Assembly (NCBI GenBank): GCA_945898055.1
Contig: CAMDGV010000004.1
Location: 1-64,000, forward strand
Reading direction: 5' to 3'
DNA: 64,000 bases
Source of the DNA: Akkermansia muciniphila
GTDB lineage: Bacteria; Verrucomicrobiota; Verrucomicrobiia; Limisphaerales; UBA9464
The notes below the pieces were generated by a model. The model was given only the letters and a program-made list of their open reading frames with translations, was not told the origin of the DNA and did no database searches. Positions 28,373-36,108 of this stretch are shown here, piece by piece; the first letter of the stretch is position 1, and every line of letters begins with the position of its first letter. The position numbers were made by a program, and so were the translations under genes.

Positions 28373-28387
28373 GCCTCCACCACTTTT
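28373..28387 (+). repeat. Right attachment-site repeat (attR), 15 bp
   Basis: This is an exact copy of the tmRNA-end repeat GCCTCCACCACTTTT. The bases on both sides differ from those of the left copy, so the identity is confined to the core. The T-rich CTTTGGGTTTTTT just beyond may be the original tmRNA terminator region displaced by the insertion. Confidence 0.85.
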
Positions 28388-28441
28388 CTTTGGGTTTTTT
28401 GGATCTCGCTTGATCGTTCCCACCAATTTCCTGCACTTCCC

Positions 28442-28757
28442 TCTATTTTAAAGGGCAAAGATCGGAACCAAGGGGCCAATCGGAGGAAGCAAAGGAGCTT
28501 CACAGGCACTATCGACACACGGACGAAGAAGGTATACGGTCGAAATTCCACGGTGTACCGCGCCGGGTATTATTGCCCGGATGGGAAAAGGGTCATTAGG
28601 AAACTGCGACGACCTGATCCGCGCTCAGGACATCCTCCGAGAAGCGGCCCAAGCCTTTGGCCGATCAAGGCCCGATTCGCTCTCCTTCACGCCAGAAGAG
28701 CAAAGGGACGCAGAGGCCGCCATGGCGCTCTTGGCTCCATCCAAGCTCAGCTTGTAT
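28442..28757 (+). pseudogene. Remnant of a further tyrosine recombinase (N-terminal part, frameshifted)
   Basis: Translation gives RSFTGTIDTRTKKVYGRNST, VYRAGYYCPDGKRVIRK in one frame, then from about 28595 in another frame DDLIRAQDILREAAQAFGRS, RPDSLSFTPEEQRDAEAAMA and LLAPSKLSLY. The order of elements parallels the N-terminal domain of the integrase at 23758. There is no catalytic domain. It starts about 55 bases beyond the right attachment repeat, as the first integrase does from the left one, suggesting an older insertion in tandem. Confidence 0.55.
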
Positions 28758-28959
28758 GTAAAAGTACGCCGAACCTCATGGTTCCCTAGTTGCCGAAAGT
28801 AGGATATTCGACGAACGAAGGCGGGGCGAAAGGTCGGCCAAAGTCGCGTGGACATCTCTGACTCCTCCTTTGATTCAATAGTGCTGCGACTGGCTTTCAA
28901 CAAAGTCGCGCTCCGAACGTCCGCCGCAGCCACTTCAAAACTTTATCCGCCGAGCTAGG

Positions 28960-29217
28960 CTAACTCAGATTGCCTGATTCTAGGCGCTGAGCGCAAAGCC
29001 ACCCACCGGACTTATCCCAGAAAAGAATTTTGACCCGATGACGACGTTGCTTGCTGAAGACAAAAAGGCGACCCGAAAGAGGAGCCAATTGCAGCGAACT
29101 GCGAACAATCCCGGCCAGCAGATCGAAGGACTTGTGTACGGCGACGATTATTATTCCCAGCACAGGCTTCCCACCCACGGAATACCGATTGGGATCGATG
29201 AGATTGGAGTACGCTTA
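28960..29217 (-). mobile_element. IS66-family remnant (TnpB/Orf2 fragment with one terminal inverted repeat)
   Basis: The minus-strand frame 28960-29178 encodes HKSFDLLAGIVRSSLQL, APLSGRLFVFSKQRRHRVKI and LFWDKSGGWLCAQRLESG, the IS66 Orf2 (TnpB) core. At 29217-29205 the sequence GTAAGCGTACTCC matches the usual GTAAGCG start of IS66 terminal repeats. TnpA, TnpC and the other end are absent, so this is a dead fragment. The 202 bases between it and the integrase remnant (28758-28959) hold nothing I can identify. Confidence 0.75.
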
Positions 29218-29643
29218 CACACTACTTCCGCCCGAATTGCGGCGATACAAATCCGCAACGAAATGAGGCTTCTGACGATTAGCCGAAGGCAAATGTTTAG
29301 GCGGAACTAATCCTCGGCGTAACAGCAACTGCTCGTTCTCACGTTCCAAAACAATCAAACGTAAAATCAAATCCATATTCTGGCGCAACAAAGCTCGAAC
29401 CTCAGGTTGCATCGCACGCTCTTCGGGGCTCAAACCCAACCAAGCCATGCGGTGGGACCGAATCCGACCTAGAGAACCCTCCAACCGCGCTAAGACCTCA
29501 CTCCGAATCTGACACTCGTCCAGTGGGCCAGCCCCCTCTTCCTGTCGGAGCAGCTGAGATCTCCGTTCAATCCAAACTAGAAGTTCCATATGCAGGGTCA
29601 GATGACTTCTCAAATCACTCTCGATGGAACTTGTTACATTCAT
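29215..29643 (-). CDS. FlgN-like helical protein, 3' end at an IS66 remnant
   Basis: The 142-residue protein is almost wholly helical and charged, with ERENEQLLLRRGLVPPKHLP and PHFVADLYRRNS near the end. Length, helicity and the C-terminal layout resemble FlgN-type flagellar chaperones, but this is a weak assignment. Its stop codon TAA is part of the GTAAGCG end of the IS66 remnant, so the last residues (GSSV) may be altered. Its ATG overlaps the stop of the TPR gene (ATGA type), so it ends the signalling operon. Confidence 0.65.
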   Translation of the reverse strand: MNVTSSIESDLRSHLTLHMELLVWIERRSQLLRQEEGAGPLDECQIRSEVLARLEGSLGRIRSHRMAWLGLSPEERAMQPEVRALLRQNMDLILRLIVLERENEQLLLRRGLVPPKHLPSANRQKPHFVADLYRRNSGGSSV

Positions 29644-31127
29644 TTCTTTGACGGTCCTAAATCCGGGGGAGTCTTGGACGGAACGCCGATCTTCGCCGGA
29701 TCAGACTCTTTCGGCCCCACTTTAACAGCCTCAGGCCGGACAGAATTAGTGGTACCCTTAGCCAATCGAATCTCCTTTTCGGTTACGTCCGTCCAACGAA
29801 TGTTCTCAAGTCGCCATTTTGCGCTATCGAAAATAATCTGTAATGAGGGCGACAGCTCTTTCTCATCAATTTCTTTTACCTTTAGCAGAATATTCTCATA
29901 AATATTTGTCGACTCCTTAGTCTGACCTAGTCGCTCATAAACAAGGCCTACCTGATACCAAGCAGGGACCTGCCAGATCAGCGAATCTTGCAAGTTCGCC
30001 AAAGTTTTATAAACCTGCAATGCATTTAGATAATCCCCCTCGTTATAGAGTTGATTTGCTAAATCATTACCAGTTCGCTGTTGCCAATATACCCACAAAT
30101 CCTCATTGGTATCAGTGTTGTGCCTAGCAAACGTAAGAAGTCTGAGAGTTTGTTCTAATGCGTCACGGACGCGTCCCGTCCTCCGAAAGGAATCCGACAT
30201 CATAAATCGCACCTCAGCTGATTCGATAATGTTTGTATATTTAGAAATAAATTGCCTCCCCTCAGCAATTACCTCTTGATGCAACCCTAACTGCGCAACA
30301 GATTTTATTAACTTATACCTAATTTTTGCCTCATTTAACTCAGGATCCTGAAGCTTAAGAATCCTCTTAAAAAAAACTGCGGCCTCCTTAAAATTACCCT
30401 CTAAAAAATACGATTCTGCGATTTCAGTCTGAGCTAACAAAACGAGTGTCTTATAACGATTTGTTTTACCGTTAGGAACAACCAACACTGTAGACAAAAC
30501 GGCATAGAATTTAGAAATAGCCAAGGCATCAGCCCCCATTTTTCGGTGGAGTCGCCCTTGGCGAAATAATATTTCTGGAACTTCAATCCCCTTGGGAAAG
30601 CGAGCGATTAACTGACTATAAATTTGCTGTGCTCGACTATATTTTTTCTCTATCTCAGCAAAATTTGCTAGATTTTTAAGACACTCAATCTGAATAACAT
30701 AATTGGTACTTTCCCGAAGAATATTCTGCAATAAACCCTCGGCCTTAACCTGATTGTTGAGTTTATATTGCGATAAAGCCTCTCTTATCTTTAAACGCCA
30801 GCGATAAATCTCATCCGGCGCTACTGAGGCAATTGTCGTAGTCAAAAGGTTCCCCGAATCATTTAATTCTGACTGAGGGTCACTTTGATCTAATCTATCC
30901 TCTTCAATAGAGGAACTCTGCACCCTCTCATCTAATTTGTTTGTTAGAATAGTGGATTGACCCGATATTAAATTAGAGCTTTGCTTTTGAACTGTCCCGC
31001 TCGAATCCAGCTTCCCAGTCGATTTTATACTGAAATCATTGTTAGTAGAATCAGAGCCTCGAAGATGAGTCAAAGATAAACCAAAAATTAAAATCAAAAA
31101 GAATGGCATAATAATACTTATAAACAC
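29640..31127 (-). CDS. Secreted tetratricopeptide-repeat protein
   Basis: The 495-residue protein has an N-terminal membrane or signal segment (MPFFLILIFGLSLTHLRG), a Ser/Thr-rich linker of about 80 residues, then helical repeats of TPR type: ALSQYKLNNQVKAEGLLQNI, AEIEKKYSRAQQIYSQLIAR, AESYFLEGNFKEAAVFFKRI, ANQLYNEGDYLNALQVYKTL and VGLVYERLGQTKESTNIYEN. The C-terminus is Pro/Lys-rich. It probably acts as a periplasmic scaffold. The gene is visibly AT-richer than the chromosome around it and lies in the operon after the response regulator. Confidence 0.8.
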   Translation of the reverse strand: MFISIIMPFFLILIFGLSLTHLRGSDSTNNDFSIKSTGKLDSSGTVQKQSSNLISGQSTILTNKLDERVQSSSIEEDRLDQSDPQSELNDSGNLLTTTIASVAPDEIYRWRLKIREALSQYKLNNQVKAEGLLQNILRESTNYVIQIECLKNLANFAEIEKKYSRAQQIYSQLIARFPKGIEVPEILFRQGRLHRKMGADALAISKFYAVLSTVLVVPNGKTNRYKTLVLLAQTEIAESYFLEGNFKEAAVFFKRILKLQDPELNEAKIRYKLIKSVAQLGLHQEVIAEGRQFISKYTNIIESAEVRFMMSDSFRRTGRVRDALEQTLRLLTFARHNTDTNEDLWVYWQQRTGNDLANQLYNEGDYLNALQVYKTLANLQDSLIWQVPAWYQVGLVYERLGQTKESTNIYENILLKVKEIDEKELSPSLQIIFDSAKWRLENIRWTDVTEKEIRLAKGTTNSVRPEAVKVGPKESDPAKIGVPSKTPPDLGPSKK

Positions 31128-31151
31128 ATTCCCATTGCGCGCATAATCGAA

Positions 31152-31691
31152 TTATTGACGCTCATACGTTGCTGAACTCGACGCCTCAGATGAGGGACGG
31201 CCCGGCTGAAAATCTGGAATCCCAACTGAAATCTTCTTCCGCCCCTTACCATTTGCCGGCCTAAAAAATGGCATCAAACTTTGGGGACTAAGATCCGTTG
31301 GAACCGACTCCAACCCACCATCAAAATCAGATCCGCCTGAAGACAGGTCCGTCGAATTTTCTCCAGACTGAGCCCTATCTATGGGACTTTTTCTGTTTGG
31401 AAATCCGGCATTCAACGTTTGATTTGTTGCCGATTTGCCCACGTTCAGTCCCGCCAAACTTAACACCGCCGAGTTTGTCGACGGGCTAGGAAAAATTGTC
31501 CGAGGATCCGGAGTCACCTTTTGAAGCGGAGGGAGTTGAGCTAGCACTCGAGCAATAGATAAAACAGGCCTATCAAAACTGAGAGGCTTAGACCCTACCT
31601 TAGCTAAATATCCTTCCCTCGCTTGAATAGTAAATATACAACTCAACGAGAGAACCAGAATTTTAATTTGATTGTTTTGCATCACGTCCAT
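31152..31691 (-). CDS. Secreted protein of unknown function, low complexity
   Basis: The protein of 176-179 residues (ATG 31691 or 31682) has a signal peptide (KILVLSLSCIFTIQARE) and a Pro/Ser/Asn-rich, probably disordered mature part. No domain is recognised. It lies between the response regulator and the TPR protein, 24 bases from the latter, all in one direction, which suggests a shared transcript and a common envelope function. Confidence 0.6.
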   Translation of the reverse strand: MDVMQNNQIKILVLSLSCIFTIQAREGYLAKVGSKPLSFDRPVLSIARVLAQLPPLQKVTPDPRTIFPSPSTNSAVLSLAGLNVGKSATNQTLNAGFPNRKSPIDRAQSGENSTDLSSGGSDFDGGLESVPTDLSPQSLMPFFRPANGKGRKKISVGIPDFQPGRPSSEASSSATYERQ

Positions 31692-31722
31692 GCGATACCG
31701 GCAATTTACCTAATTTCTTCCC

Positions 31723-32859
31723 TTAAACATATGAACCATTTAAAGCTAATACAGCCTCATCAAATGTTTCAACAAACTGCCACTCATTTGTCTCCTCATA
31801 ATTGGAACATTCCTCCTGAACCGACACTGTTCCAACTAGGCGATGCTTCAACCCTAACTCACTACAGAGTTGAATCGCCGAAATACCTAAGCGAACTAAA
31901 TTGACATCCGCAACTCGTGTCTGGCTCATATCGACAACCATCTTAATAAGACCTGAATCTACGGCATCGGCAACTTTCGGCCGGAGGTGAAGATTAATTT
32001 CGTTAACAATGACGGGCGTCAGAACCTGAGGCAGAATCAGAGTTAAAATTCCCTGACGATGCTGGAAATATTTATAAGATGTATCTAAGTTGAGCGAGCG
32101 ACAAATCTTCATTTTGAGCTCCTCCGGATCAAGGGGTTTTGTGACAATACCCGTAAAACCAAGGCTTACAGCGCGTGCTTGTTCATCATTCGCTGTTTTG
32201 ACAGACATTCCAAAAATCGGAGTTATCTTAGTTTTTGCGCTGGCTCGAAACATTTGGAACAGGACGAAGCCAGCTGCATCGGGCAAAGTTAGGCTTACTA
32301 TAATTACATCAGGGAGATTCTGAGAACAATAGTCAACTGCCTCTCCAGTTTGGGTCCTTCCGTGCACAACCCAATTTGTATCCGCCAAAGCGGATTTGAT
32401 CTGATCGATAATTGCAGGCTTATCGTCAACAACTAGAATGTTCAGCACATCGTCATACCGCTTTAATTTTTTACTATCCTCACCTTTTGCTTTTAGTTCA
32501 ATAATGCGACCAACGCGCTCGACCAGGAGTTCTTCTTTGAAAGGTTTAACTAGGTAATCTTTTATACCCATTTTTGCAATTTTGAGGACATTTTCTCGAC
32601 CCGATTCCGCAGTCAACATAATGACTGGAATTGCCTTCAAATTCGAGCTGGATTTTAGCTTCGCAATACATTCAGCCCCATCCATAACAGGCATTGTGAT
32701 ATCTAAGATGATAATATCTGGCTTTTCACGTGCAGCGACCGCAAGCCCCTCAATACCATTAGCAGCCTCAAAAATATCAACGTCAAACTGTTTAAAAGCT
32801 TTCGCAACAATTAGACGAATTGTTTTACTATCATCAACCGTTAAAATCTTAGATTTCAT
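31723..32859 (-). CDS. Response regulator REC-REC-STAS
   Basis: The 378-residue protein has a first receiver (residues 1-122) with the acidic pair DD9-10, phosphoacceptor Asp53 (DIIILDITMPVMDG) and Lys105 (YLVKPF). The second receiver (about 138-260) has DD145-146 and a late Lys (IVTKPL) but Ser189 at the phosphoacceptor position (DVIIVSLTLPDAAG), so it cannot be phosphorylated in the normal way. A C-terminal STAS-like domain (about 275-378, MVVDMSQTRVADVNLVRLGI) follows. STAS domains bind anti-sigma or partner-switch proteins. The CheX-like gene begins 15 bases upstream. Confidence 0.88.
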   Translation of the reverse strand: MKSKILTVDDSKTIRLIVAKAFKQFDVDIFEAANGIEGLAVAAREKPDIIILDITMPVMDGAECIAKLKSSSNLKAIPVIMLTAESGRENVLKIAKMGIKDYLVKPFKEELLVERVGRIIELKAKGEDSKKLKRYDDVLNILVVDDKPAIIDQIKSALADTNWVVHGRTQTGEAVDYCSQNLPDVIIVSLTLPDAAGFVLFQMFRASAKTKITPIFGMSVKTANDEQARAVSLGFTGIVTKPLDPEELKMKICRSLNLDTSYKYFQHRQGILTLILPQVLTPVIVNEINLHLRPKVADAVDSGLIKMVVDMSQTRVADVNLVRLGISAIQLCSELGLKHRLVGTVSVQEECSNYEETNEWQFVETFDEAVLALNGSYV

Positions 32860-32874
32860 TTTAACTAAAATAAA

Positions 32875-33375
32875 TTAACGGTTCTTGGCTGTTAGTTTTG
32901 AGTCAGTTAATTTGAGCATGATTTCGACAGTAAGAGAATTTCCATCGCAAGTAAAATTCATAACTCTCCGCTCACTTAGGCTCAGTGATTCAATACTAAA
33001 GGTTCCGCGCACCACAGACGGAGTGCCTAAAACACAAATCAATCCTCGATCGCACAGCCCAGATTTTAGTTTACCGACAACCATATTTGCAATTTCACCC
33101 ATCATATCGTTAACAATCTCGTCGGCAGAGGTATCTCTAATCGTCGATCCTAGCAGGACAGCTGAGCATTGAACCGCAAAAGAACTCGAACAATAAATAT
33201 AGGCGACGCCGGTCACAGCACCACTGAAACCCACAGCAGCGGCTACCTGCTGCTCTCTGTCCTTAAGTGCTCGATTGACTGTCCCAGGGGCAAATGGGAC
33301 AACGTCGAGATTCAACATCGTCCTAAACACACCTGATACGCACGATAGAACGAGTTGATCAATGTCTCCAATCAC
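32875..33375 (-). CDS. CheX-like chemotaxis phosphatase
   Basis: The 166-residue protein carries the CheX/CheC/FliY phosphatase signature in DEIVNDMMGEIANMVVGKLK, with the catalytic pair Glu94 and Asn97 (E-x2-N), plus a VGFSGAVTGVAYIYCSSSFA beta region. CheX dephosphorylates phospho-CheY. The likely target here is the first receiver of the protein encoded next (31723-32859). It starts at a GTG, with the octamer TAACCGAT 9 bases before it, and is the first gene of the operon. Confidence 0.85.
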   Translation of the reverse strand: MIGDIDQLVLSCVSGVFRTMLNLDVVPFAPGTVNRALKDREQQVAAAVGFSGAVTGVAYIYCSSSFAVQCSAVLLGSTIRDTSADEIVNDMMGEIANMVVGKLKSGLCDRGLICVLGTPSVVRGTFSIESLSLSERRVMNFTCDGNSLTVEIMLKLTDSKLTAKNR

Positions 33376-33428
33376 CGTCAGCCCATCGGTTATTTAAGAA
33401 AATACTTAAGGAAGAATCTGATCATTAC

Positions 33429-33446
33429 CACTTATTTCAACAGGAT
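33429..33446 (+). repeat. 18-bp direct repeat, copy 1
   Basis: CACTTATTTCAACAGGAT matches copy 2 at 33870-33887 in 17 of 18 positions. It lies about 36 bases upstream of the octamer on the cheX-like side. Confidence 0.6.
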
Positions 33447-33709
33447 GGTTGGCGACGGGCTTACTTTGAAGTGACAGAAAGAGTGGGAGAAAGGAGTGAG
33501 TCTCTGGGAGCTATGTGCCGCGGTGATCTCCGCCACTCGGGCCAGTCGGCCAGACCTTTTGGTTCTTTAACCAAGTCGCGCGAGGCTTGGCAAGAGGGGC
33601 CTCGGCAAGGTCCAGAAGATGCGCGGACTCAGAGCCAAGTCGGAGCCGGGAATTGAGATCTAAGCCTACATTGTGAACAAAATCTTGAGACAGGCGAAGG
33701 AAAATTTGT

Positions 33710-33774
33710 TCCCTTTCGAGAGGGAGATATGCACGGCGCGAAGCCCCATTGCGAGGCCGTGCCCCCTCTTTTTT
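33710..33774 (+). terminator. Intrinsic-terminator-like structure inside the spacer
   Basis: TCCCT-TTCGAG-AGGGA (33710-33725) is followed by the 7-bp stem GCACGGC (33731-33737) with GCCGTGC (33756-33762), which AGAGGG and CCCTCT can extend, and then TTTTTT. No plus-strand gene lies before it, so it may end a small RNA. Confidence 0.5.
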
Positions 33775-33869
33775 GCGGCGTTCGCCTTCGGCCTGCGGTG
33801 AGGCGGCGCGGAGGGGGGGGCAACGCTAATAACCACTCAAAAGAAGCTCCGATTTTGTTTCGTTCCCGA

Positions 33870-33887
33870 CACTTATTTCAACCGGAT
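33870..33887 (+). repeat. 18-bp direct repeat, copy 2
   Basis: CACTTATTTCAACCGGAT differs from copy 1 (33429-33446) at one position. It lies about 30 bases before the octamer on the HDOD side. Confidence 0.6.
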
Positions 33888-33933
33888 TCACTTTTTCATT
33901 TTAGTCAGACGCGATTTAACCGATAGAACTTTG

Positions 33934-34851
33934 ATGTCGGTTGGTTCCTCTGTCTCAAAACTAGCCTTGAAACCGTTTTCCGCGGCGGAACTCGCAACTC
34001 GGGTCCGCTTGTGTCCTCGCTTGCCCTCTTTGCGCAGTATTCAAGGCGCGCTTCGCGAGTTACTGGCGGCCGAGGAACGGTATGCAGGGCAGATCTCGGA
34101 GGTGATTCGGCGGGATCCAGGACTGACCTCCCGTTTGCTTCGTTTGGTTAACTCGGCTCACTTTGGACTCTCCGATAAGGTAACTAACCTTGAAGAAGCG
34201 GTCTTTTTTGTTGGAGTTCGGCAGGTTCGAGAGCTAGCGATGATGACACCCGTCATCGACGATTTTAAAAAACTCGCTGGGAACAGTGACTCTAATTGGA
34301 GGCAACTTTGGAAACACAGCATTGGGACAGCAATGGTTACCAAGGAATTGATGATGGCTACCACTGAGCCTGGGGACGATTTAGATTATGTGGCTGGGCT
34401 CGTTCACGATGTGGGTTGGATTGTTTCTGGGTCCCTGTTTCCAGAGCATCATCAGGAGATTCTAAGACTTATCCCCCAATCAAATGGCTCGGCCCGTCAT
34501 ATTGAGACGGACACTTTAGGATGCGACCATGCTCACTTGGGATCTCTCTATCTGCGAACTCAGGAACTGAGTCCGTCTTTGATTCTAGCCGTTCAGAACC
34601 ACCATACTCCTGCTGGAGCCGGGGCTCGAAATCGGCTCGCGGCAGCCATTCAGATTGCAGACTATTTTACTAATTCAATCGGACTCGGGCATCTGGGCGA
34701 AGGTCCTACGATGCTCAACACTGGGTGGCAGGATGTCTCCGGCTGGGACATACTTTTCCCTGAAGGCACCGAGATGAATCGGAACTTCGCAGTCAAAGTT
34801 TTGGAACGTACAGCCGAAAATCTCCCTGGCATGGTCGATTGCCTCGTCTAA
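33934..34851 (+). CDS. HDOD-domain signalling protein
   Basis: The protein of about 305 residues has an HDOD domain (residues about 20-220). It reads RLCPRLPSLRSIQGALREL, IRRDPGLTSRLLRLVNSAHF, LEEAVFFVGVRQVRELAM, and HSIGTAMVTKELM, then YVAGLVHDVGWIV with an HD pair. HDOD proteins act in signalling, often near chemotaxis or cyclic-di-GMP modules. The ATG at 33934 follows an in-frame TTG. It is divergent from the CheX-like/response-regulator operon and has normal GC compared with it. It shares the octamer TAACCGAT at equal distance. Confidence 0.88.
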   Translation: MSVGSSVSKLALKPFSAAELATRVRLCPRLPSLRSIQGALRELLAAEERYAGQISEVIRRDPGLTSRLLRLVNSAHFGLSDKVTNLEEAVFFVGVRQVRELAMMTPVIDDFKKLAGNSDSNWRQLWKHSIGTAMVTKELMMATTEPGDDLDYVAGLVHDVGWIVSGSLFPEHHQEILRLIPQSNGSARHIETDTLGCDHAHLGSLYLRTQELSPSLILAVQNHHTPAGAGARNRLAAAIQIADYFTNSIGLGHLGEGPTMLNTGWQDVSGWDILFPEGTEMNRNFAVKVLERTAENLPGMVDCLV

Positions 34852-34915
34852 TCGAGTCGATAATGGCTCAAATGGAGCCCTCCGCACTTTTCTGACAAAC
34901 AGGCTGGCCTAGCGC

Positions 34916-35965
34916 CTAGTCATCGCTTGGTTCGAGCGGAGGGCGAACTCCAAATTTCTTTTTCAACGCCTCCACCTGAGCAAGGGACTTCATCCCGCCA
35001 GTACAAGTCGGATCACTCAAGGAGGCCGCTGCTGCGCAAACTCCGATAAAGAGCGACCTCTGTAATTCCCAGCCTTCATGCATTCCCAAGAGCACTCCCG
35101 CTGCAAAAGCATCACCCGCTCCGGCTGCCCCGGCTATAGCCTTGTCCGGAACCTTAAGAGAAGGTTGCCAATGGTCCTTTCCATCGCGAGTACGTGCAAA
35201 ACAACCCTCAGGAAAATGAATGACCACCAATTCTTTCACCCCTAATTGGAGAATAGCTCCAGCCGCATGCCGAAGCGAGACCGTGTCGAGAACCCCTTCC
35301 TTACGAATGCGAAATCCAGTCACCATCCCAGCCTCATATTCATTGATGACCGCGTAATCGCAGAACTTTAAAGCGGGAGTTATCACCGTCTTGAATCGGT
35401 CTCCTACCTCGCTGACCACGTCTATGCTGGTCTTCAAACCGGCCGCCTGTGCCGCTGCGAGAATCTTCGCCGCTCCTGTCACTCCCTCCTTGTTCACGAC
35501 ATCCAGTTTGTCTAGCAACAGGAGATACCCGAGATGAAAAATACGGGCCTTCGTCTTGCTGAAATCCAACTCCTTGCCATCCCAAAGTGAATTCGCACCT
35601 CGATAATGGAAGAAGGTGCGCTTGCCTCTGGCTTGCACCGTCATAACGTCGGTGTAACTCGTCGCCGCGTCTACCGTCGTTTTCAGGAACTTCGTCTCGA
35701 TTTTGAGTTTGGAACAGTCATCCAAAATTGATTGTCCCAAGGCGTCTTTTCCAACCAATCCAGCTCCTGCGAGGGGAAAGGTCACGCCTAGTTTTGCTAG
35801 ATTTACGAGGATATTATAGGGAGATCCGCCTGTGCCTTGATGCTGGCTTCGAATGGTGGAAAGTTGCTCAAGACTCGGATAACTATCGATGATCTTGACC
35901 TGGTCGATGATCCAGTTGCCTCCAGCAAGAATGCCGGAGCGCTTGGAAACGGAATGACTCTTCAT
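34916..35965 (-). CDS. PfkB-family sugar kinase
   Basis: The 349-residue protein has the ribokinase-family layout: N-terminal GGNWIIDQVKIID, the GTGGSPYNILVNLAKLG glycine signature, and C-terminal AIAGAAGAGDAFAAGVLLG with the GAGD catalytic Asp and anion hole. ATP-dependent phosphorylation of a sugar or nucleoside follows from the family, but the substrate is not readable. It is convergent with the HDOD gene and has no sugar-pathway genes next to it. Confidence 0.9.
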   Translation of the reverse strand: MKSHSVSKRSGILAGGNWIIDQVKIIDSYPSLEQLSTIRSQHQGTGGSPYNILVNLAKLGVTFPLAGAGLVGKDALGQSILDDCSKLKIETKFLKTTVDAATSYTDVMTVQARGKRTFFHYRGANSLWDGKELDFSKTKARIFHLGYLLLLDKLDVVNKEGVTGAAKILAAAQAAGLKTSIDVVSEVGDRFKTVITPALKFCDYAVINEYEAGMVTGFRIRKEGVLDTVSLRHAAGAILQLGVKELVVIHFPEGCFARTRDGKDHWQPSLKVPDKAIAGAAGAGDAFAAGVLLGMHEGWELQRSLFIGVCAAAASLSDPTCTGGMKSLAQVEALKKKFGVRPPLEPSDD

Positions 35966-36108
35966 CTCAATGGGCAGAAACTTAACTGTGACCGATGCTC
36001 TGTGTGAGAAAACATTACCCCGATTGGTTCCCCATTGTCTCTAACGAATTCGTCAACAAGTGAAGACGCTCGCTTGCCTCCGCTGGGGGAGTTCCTAGAG
36101 TTAACCAC

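Larger units (their letters stand above)
23684..28387. mobile_element. Integrated islet at the tmRNA 3' end carrying an AbiE-type TA pair
   Basis: A 4.7-kb block lies between two copies of GCCTCCACCACTTTT, one at the tmRNA 3' end (23684-23698) and one at 28373-28387. It holds a nonsense-disrupted integrase, an excisionase-like HTH gene, a truncated second recombinase and an AbiEi/AbiEii pair. Integration at the 3' end of tmRNA with the integrase next to the rebuilt RNA end is classic for tyrosine-recombinase islands. With the integrase broken, the islet is probably fixed unless helped in trans. Confidence 0.85.
33376..33933. other. Divergent spacer between cheX-like operon and HDOD gene
   Basis: This 558-base region has no convincing protein gene. 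It contains two near-identical 18-base copies, a strong hairpin followed by T's on the plus strand at about 33710-33774, and the octamer TAACCGAT 9 bases before the start codon on each side (33392-33385 on minus, 33917-33924 on plus). Its middle (33450-33850) is GC-richer than the flanking operon and could encode a small RNA. Confidence 0.55.

Noticed and set aside
28625-28933. Minus-strand 102-codon frame between integrase remnant and IS66
   Set aside because: It is antisense to the integrase remnant and has no recognisable similarity.
33471-33656. 61-codon plus-strand frame in the cheX/HDOD spacer
   Set aside because: GTG start, no ribosome-binding site, low-complexity product. I prefer a possible small RNA or non-coding DNA.
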